Below are positions 58,559-64,000 of a stretch of 64,000 bases of DNA, piece by piece; within the stretch, counting starts at the first letter, position 1; each line of letters opens with the position of its first letter. Where the stretch lies: NCBI GenBank assembly GCA_011799875.1, contig CM022298.1:495917180-495981179 (forward strand). Direction: 5' to 3'. The notes beneath the pieces were generated by a model. It did not search any database, was not told the DNA's origin, and was given only the letters and a program-made list of their open reading frames with translations. Made by a program: the position numbers and the translations under genes. The stretch comes from Thinopyrum elongatum. Lineage: Eukaryota; Streptophyta; Magnoliopsida; Poales; Poaceae.

Positions 58559-61011
58559 GAAAGCGCGCTCGTTGCCTTCCTGCGGGCGAATGTAGATGTG
58601 TTTGCTTGGCAACCATGTGACATCCCCGGCATTCCCAGGGAGGTAATCGAGCACCACCTAGCTGTCTGCCCTCATGCCTGGCCCGTCAAGCAGAAAGTCA
58701 GGAAGCAAGCTTTAGAGCGTCAGCAGTTCATTGCCGAGGAGATCAAGAAACTTGAAGCAGCTGGTTTGGTCAGAGGAGTGTTGCACCCAACATGGTTGGC
58801 AAACCCAGTAGTGGTGCGCAAGGCGAATGGGAAGTGGAGGCTTTGCATAGACTTCACTGACCAGAACAAGGCATGCCCGAAGGACCCATTCCCCTTGCCG
58901 TGCATCGACCAGATCATAGATTCCACTTCCGGGTGTGATCTGCTTTCCTTCTTGGATGCATACTCCGGATACCATCAGATATTCATGTCCAAGGAGGACG
59001 AGGAGAAGACCGCTTTCATAACCCCATGTGGCACGTACTGCTTTGTACGGATGCCCTTCGGGTTAAAAAGCACTGGTTCCACCTTTGCAAGAGCAGTGCA
59101 AATTGGTTTCAAGCCACAGCTGCACAGGAATATTGAAGCTTACATGGATGACATAGTGGTCAAAACCAAGGACAGATCAACACTCATTCAAGACTTGGAA
59201 GAGACCTTTGCAAATCTGCGCAAGATCAATTTGAAGTTGAACCCTGAGAAGTGTGTGTTTGGCGTTCCCTCCGGCAAGTTACTAGGCTTCTTTGTGTCTC
59301 ACCGGGGGATAGAGGCCAACCCCGACAAGATCAAGGCAATCGAGCAGATTCAGGCACCCAAGATAGTCAAGGACGTGAGGCGTTTAACTGGATGTGTTGC
59401 CGCACTAAGCAGGTTCATTTCCAAGTCCGCCGAGCGCGCCTTGCCGTTCTTCAAAATTTTGAAGAAGGCAGGGCCAGTGAAGTGGACCCCGGAAGCAGAA
59501 GCAGCGCTGCGAGACTTGAAAGCCTACCTTACCTCTGCTCCCACATTGGTCGCTTCTAAACCACAAGAGCCGTTGCTGCTATACTTAGCGGCAACCAATC
59601 AAGTGGTTAGTGCAGCGCTGGTGGCACAGCGGGAAGTAGATGAGGGAGCAGCCGCAACTACTGTCCTTCCCGGGGAAGGAAGTGAACCCATCTCGGCAAG
59701 GCCCAGCGCAGATCAGGGGGAAGAAGAACGGAGCAGTGAAGGCAATCCCAAGGCCACGGCAAAGATAAAAGCGGTGCAGCGCCCGGTGTACTTTGTCAGC
59801 TCCCTATTGCAGGGGCTAGATCAAGGTACTCTGGACTGCAAAAGTTGATCTTTGGTCTCATCATGGCCTCAAGGAAACTGCGCCACTATTTCCAAGCCCA
59901 CGAGATCACGGTTGTCACTCGTTTCCCTTTGCAACGCATACTGAGGAACGCTGAGGCCACTGGCAGAATAGTTGAATGGGCATTGGGATTGTCAAGTTTT
60001 GGCCTAAAGTTTGAGAGTACATCAACCATTCAGAGTAGAGCATTGGCGGAGTTCATTGCAGAATGGACGCCCACTCCAGATGAAGAGACACCAGAAACAG
60101 TTATCCCCGACAAGGAGGCTCCCCAAGAATGTATCATGTACTTTGATGGCGCCTTCTCATTGCAAGGTGCAGGGGCTGGCGTGCTCCTTATCGCACCCAC
60201 TGGAGAGCACCTCAAATATGTAATCCAAATGCATTTCCCCCAGGATAAAGCTACCAACAACACTGCAGAATATGAAGGGCTCCTTGCCGGGCTCAGGATT
60301 GCAACAGAATTGGGAATTAAGAAGTTGATCATCCATGGAGACTCACAGCTTGTGGTGAGACAAGTGAACAAGGATTATCAGAGTCCGTTGATGGAAGCAT
60401 ATGTAGAGGAAGTGAGGAAGCTGGAGGAGCATTTCGATGGATTGCAAACAGAGCATGTGCCACGTGCGGAAAATAGCATCGCTGATCATCTGTCGAAGTG
60501 CGTCGCGCAGAAACTCCCTGTGGAACCAGGGACTTTTGACCTCCGCTTGACTCAACCCTTCGTATCCCCAACAATGATGGCCAGAAAAAAGAGGAAATTC
60601 GACTCCGGCAAGCATCTCCCGACAGAGCTTCCCAAAGCCCCCGGTAGAGAGGTCGCCAGCAACAACTCCACTTCACCTGGTGAGCAGCACCCTCCCGCCG
60701 AACTACAAGTTCTTGCGGTTGAGATATGCCCTCCCATGAACGAGGAGGTGCCGTTTGTCCTTATTGCCGAGCCTCAGGCTCCAACTTGGGCACGACACAT
60801 AGTCCATTACCTCCAAACTGGAGAACTTCCCGAAGAACAAGAAGAAGCCGAAAGAGTAGCCCGGAGGGCCAGTGTGTATCAATTTGTCGATGACACTTTG
60901 TACAGAAGGAGGCCCAATGGTGTGAAATTGAAGTGCATTTGCCGGGAAGAGGGGAAGGAACTGCTGGCAGAAATACACCAAGGCGTGTGCGGCTCTCATA
61001 TTGGATCAAGG
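58559..61011 (+). pseudogene. Reverse transcriptase and RNase H domains of the Tat-lineage element
   Basis: Reverse transcriptase motifs are GKWRLCIDFTDQNKACP, LLSFLDAYSGYHQI, the altered FGLKSTGSTF, and YMDDIVV at about 59137-59157. The first RNase H region is degenerate (TLVASKPQEPLLLYLAA). A frameshift lies at 59845. The second, archaeal-type RNase H has YFDGAFS, NNTAEYEGLLAGL and HGDSQLVV (about 60136-60360), with its acidic residues kept. The integrase zinc region starts near 60870 and is cut at 61011. Confidence 0.83.
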
Positions 61012-61950
61012 TGTCGTGGTGGAACACGATCACCTATGGGGCCGTCGGCCCCTTGTGGTTCGGCGGGGGGGAACGATCACGATGCACAAAGAGCAGAGGT
61101 CGTGGGACAACACGGCATGGGTGACACTGGTGATTTTTACCCAGGTTCGGGCCGCCGTGAGGCGTAAAACCCTACTCCTGCTTTGGTGGATTGATGGAGG
61201 GACTATGGTGGAGACGCGACGCTCAAGCCCGGCAAGGTTGCCTCGGGGAGAGCAGCTACACGCGTATGAGTACACGAGGGTCCGAAATCCTTTCTAAGGT
61301 TGCCACGGCCCTCCTTTTATAGGCTAAGGGGTTACCACAATGGCAAAAACAGTCATTATCCAGTGATTAGATATCCAACAGTGCTATCATACCTAACTCT
61401 GGCAGACAGGACAAGGTGCATTAAATGCACTGCTAGGTGTCACGCTGTGGATGCAGCCCGGCAAGCCTGCCGCGCCGCTCAGTCATCTTCCGCCTGTCTG
61501 CTTGACATGCCTCTGGACGGGTGTCATATGGAGATAATTTTCCCTCCAAATGGCTGCCACGTGCCAGATGACAGCCACTTAGTCACCTGAGGGCTCGACA
61601 CCGCACTGATGGATGACTTGTGTTGCGATGCGGTGGAGTGGGGGAGCGGTGGAGTCTTGGCGGGAAGGTAGACCACCAGCGGCCTCGGAAAACCTGCCGG
61701 GGAGAGACTGGTTCCGTCCTTGGGGCGGCCTCGACCTGACCGAGCTCGCCTGCCCGGCAAGGGAGGCTTTCCCTCGGTGATGTCTTGCTGTCTTGGCTTG
61801 TCTTGGTCTTCTTGATCCGCCCTTTGATCTCTCAAAGAGCTCTTTCTCTCTAGCTGGTTCTTTGCCTTGGATGCTTGACGAAGTTTGCTTCTTTGCTGTT
61901 GTGCCTGTGTACATTTCGGGTAACATACGCGAAGGTTTGTTGCATCGACA
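61012..61950 (-). repeat. Solo LTR (939 bp) in the integrase, same family as its host
   Basis: The termini are TGTCG and CGACA, with a perfect CAAGG duplication (61007-61011 and 61951-61955). On the minus strand it starts TGTCGATGCAAC, like 57489. A TATA box (CTATAAAAG on the minus strand) lies near 61316-61324. Removing 944 bp restores the integrase frame. Confidence 0.9.
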
Positions 61951-62965
61951 CAAGGGCCTTGGTTGGAAAAGCTTTCTGGCAAGGTTTCTACTAGCCCACG
62001 GCCCTCCAAGATGCAATTGAGCTAGTCACCATATGTGAAGCCTGCCAGTTCCACTCCAAGAACATCCATCAACCTGCTCAAGCTCTCCAGGCTATCCCTT
62101 TGTCATGGCCATTTTTGGTCTGGGGGCTCGACATCTTGGGCCCCTTCCCCCGTGCTACCAGGGGTTTTGAATTCTTGTATGTTGCAATCGACAAGTTTAC
62201 AAAGTGGCCAAAAGTGGAGCCTGTGAGGAAGGTGACTGCACAGTCAGCTATCAAATTCTTGAAAGGACCGGTGTGCCGTTTCGGAGTACCCGCCAGGGTC
62301 ATCACTGACAACGGCACCCAGTTCACAAGCTGCGCCTTCATGCAATATGGTCAAACCCTCGGAAGCAAGGTTTCATTCGCTTCTGTTGCCCATCCCAGGA
62401 GCAATGGACAGGCTGAGAGGATGAACGCTGAAGTGCTGCGTGGGCTCAAGACAAGGACTTTCGATAAGCTGCAAAGGTGCGGAAGGCGCTGGATTGACGA
62501 GCTGCCGGTGGTTCTTTGGTCTCTCCGTACGACACCGAATCGAGCCACCGGCCAGACTCCCTTCTCCCTAGTCTATGGGGCAGAAGCAGTGGTCCCCACA
62601 TAACTCATATACGGGTCACCTCGAGTATTTGCCTACGATGAAGTAGAGCAAGAGCAGCACCGGCATGACAATGCCGTGCTCCTTGAGGAGAACCGTCTCC
62701 GGGCTGCTACGCGTGCTGCACGCTATCAGTAAGCCCTGCGTCGCTATCACAGCCGCAGGGTTCACGCCCGGAGCCTTGAGGAAGGCGACCTTGTCCTTAG
62801 GCGTGTTCAGTCTGCCAAGGGTGCAAACAAGTTGACGCCAAAGTGGGCAGGCCCTTACCGGGTAGTACGAGTCACCAGACCTGGCGCAGTCCATCTGGAG
62901 ACCGGAGATGGCATTCAATTGCAAAACTCATGGAATATTGAGCATCTCCGTAAGTTCTACCCGTA
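61951..62965 (+). pseudogene. Integrase of the Tat-lineage element, core and C-terminus
   Basis: The zinc region continues after the solo LTR (CEACQFHSKN, about 62031). The catalytic triad is present: Asp in GLDILGPF, Asp in TDNGTQF and Glu in NGQAERMN. Stops at 62601 and 62731 break the C-terminal part, which ends HLRKFYP near 62962. Confidence 0.8.
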
Positions 62966-64000
62966 AGGCGCGGCTGTCGGGCCCTGCTCGGCAGCCACCC
63001 TTTTGTACAAGCCTTGCCGATGCGCATGTAACCCTTTGTACAAAGCCAGACGCAGACCCTGAGCATAGACAATAAAACGAAGTGCTGGGGGGCCCAAAAA
63101 CTTGCATGCATGCATAGCTTAGCATAAACATGCCATGATCATGTAGATAAGATCATATGTCGCTTTGTTTTCCTCTGCACTAACTGCAGGGCTCTTGCTG
63201 CGGACTTGGTCCCTAAGAGAAGAGAGGGAAACAAGCCAACATATCGATCCCCGACAAGCCAAACAGATAAGTTCCCTTTTATCCATACGTGTTTCTATAA
63301 GAAGAAAACTTGTGCATTGAAAACCTTGTCACCTTCAAGGCATTTGTGCTCCCATCCTTTGGTTCGAACGATGTTTCGACCAAGATGGTTGTAGTGGCAT
63401 TTGCTGGAAAAGGTTCGACGAGGGGCTGGTTCCCTCCCATAGTATTGTGCCCGGCAGGCCAAGTCCTGCGGCAACGACGGAAGGCACCGACAAGATAGCT
63501 TGCCGGGAAAAGCTTGTTTACTTAAAAGTATAGAGGCGTTTCTCCTCTGCATGGATATAGCACATGCACAAGTGCCCGGCAAGCCTGTCTTTTTTCATTA
63601 ATATGCGGATAAACAAGTACAAGTCTTACAGAGCACAAACATGGATAAAAGAAATTACATATTTGAGACTAAATTTGGCAAATGCCTACATATTTTAGAT
63701 TGAAAAAAGATAAGTGCCCCATAATCCCTTTATTGTCCCTCTCCTCCCAGGAGCCACAGCGGGAGGCGAGGAGGGAAAAAGGAGTGCCTGGGCAGAAGCC
63801 CAGCCTGACCCTGTCAGGACCTGCCGGGGGCAGCCTGACAAGATCGGAAGGGCGCAGACGAAGGTGATGGGCGGGGAGAACGGCTAGGCGACGCCCTGGT
63901 CACCGCCACCAGGGCCAGCAGGGCACGGCAGGGCGAACGAAGCCGGAGTCCACGGGGAAGCCTGCCAGGGCCCAGCTGGAAGGCTGCTGGAGGAAGAGGA
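62966..64000 (+). other. 3' non-coding region of the Tat-lineage element
   Basis: No gene recognised. Repeated CCCGGCAAG motifs and GC-rich stretches are present. No LTR start is seen before the window ends. Confidence 0.5.

Larger units (their letters stand above)
57489..64000 (+). mobile_element. Tat-lineage gypsy element (3' end outside window)
   Basis: A short LTR piece (57489 to about 57602) is fused to gag. A reverse transcriptase, two RNase H-like regions, an integrase split by a solo LTR, and a long 3' region follow. The 3' LTR must lie beyond 64000. Tat assignment rests on the second, archaeal-type RNase H after the usual one and on the reverse-transcriptase motifs. Confidence 0.8.

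Overview
This window is nuclear DNA of a large-genome grass, almost certainly a Triticeae species (wheat, barley, Aegilops or rye). The case rests on LTR starts of the BARE-1/Angela/WIS type, a 5'-truncated Au-type SINE ending in TTG repeats, Stowaway, Harbinger and hAT miniature elements, Athila- and Tat-lineage gypsy elements, copia elements primed by initiator Met-tRNA, and one intron-rich plant gene. I saw no tRNA, rRNA, CRISPR or prokaryotic features.

Layout. (1) 1-22432 is a stack of nested minus-strand copia elements. A BARE/Angela-type LTR (22080-22432) is interrupted by copia element 1. The 5' LTR of element 1 is split (4133-4397 and 20754-22079) by a Sirevirus/Maximus-like copia element 2 (4398-20748, TSD CTATC/TTATC). 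Element 2 has three LTRs, two copies of an extra post-pol ORF, and a hAT MITE inside one of those copies. (2) 22433-25480 holds a tandem duplication of a secreted His/Pro-rich (AGP31-like) gene. One copy is cut by the BARE LTR, and both lack any visible C-terminal Cys domain. The duplication also carried a degraded gypsy remnant. (3) 27128-36407 (minus) is the only intact host gene I find. It is a 15-exon ARIADNE-type RBR E3 ubiquitin ligase whose exons join into 588 codons, with a Helitron, a Stowaway MITE, a Harbinger-type element and an Au SINE in its introns. (4) 36699-45092 is an L1-type LINE inserted 291 bp upstream of the ARIADNE start codon (10-bp TSD). The LINE is itself split by a gypsy solo LTR with a perfect 5-bp TSD. 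(5) 45093-49049 is a mosaic: a frameshifted small ORF flanked by direct repeats, a gypsy 3' LTR, a truncated BARE/Angela LTR, and a truncated LTR of the TGATACGTC type. (6) 49050-57488 is an Athila-like gypsy element with gag-protease but no reverse transcriptase. Its gag carries a 1.9-kb Mutator-like element with a 9-bp TSD. (7) 57489-64000 is a Tat-lineage gypsy element that lacks its protease core and has a solo LTR of its own family in the integrase.

How the parts relate. The ARIADNE gene probably works in ubiquitin transfer together with an E2 and possibly cullin-RING complexes. Everything else is mobile DNA at various stages of decay. In the two copia polyproteins the visible damage is nonsense codons in an otherwise continuous frame, most of them explicable by C-to-T change, as expected for methylated, silenced elements. 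The feature most worth follow-up is the post-pol ORF of the Sirevirus-like element. It is preceded by a GC-rich, TATA-containing block that looks like an internal promoter and leader.

All boundaries were read by eye. Family names are from recalled motifs, and no database search was run.
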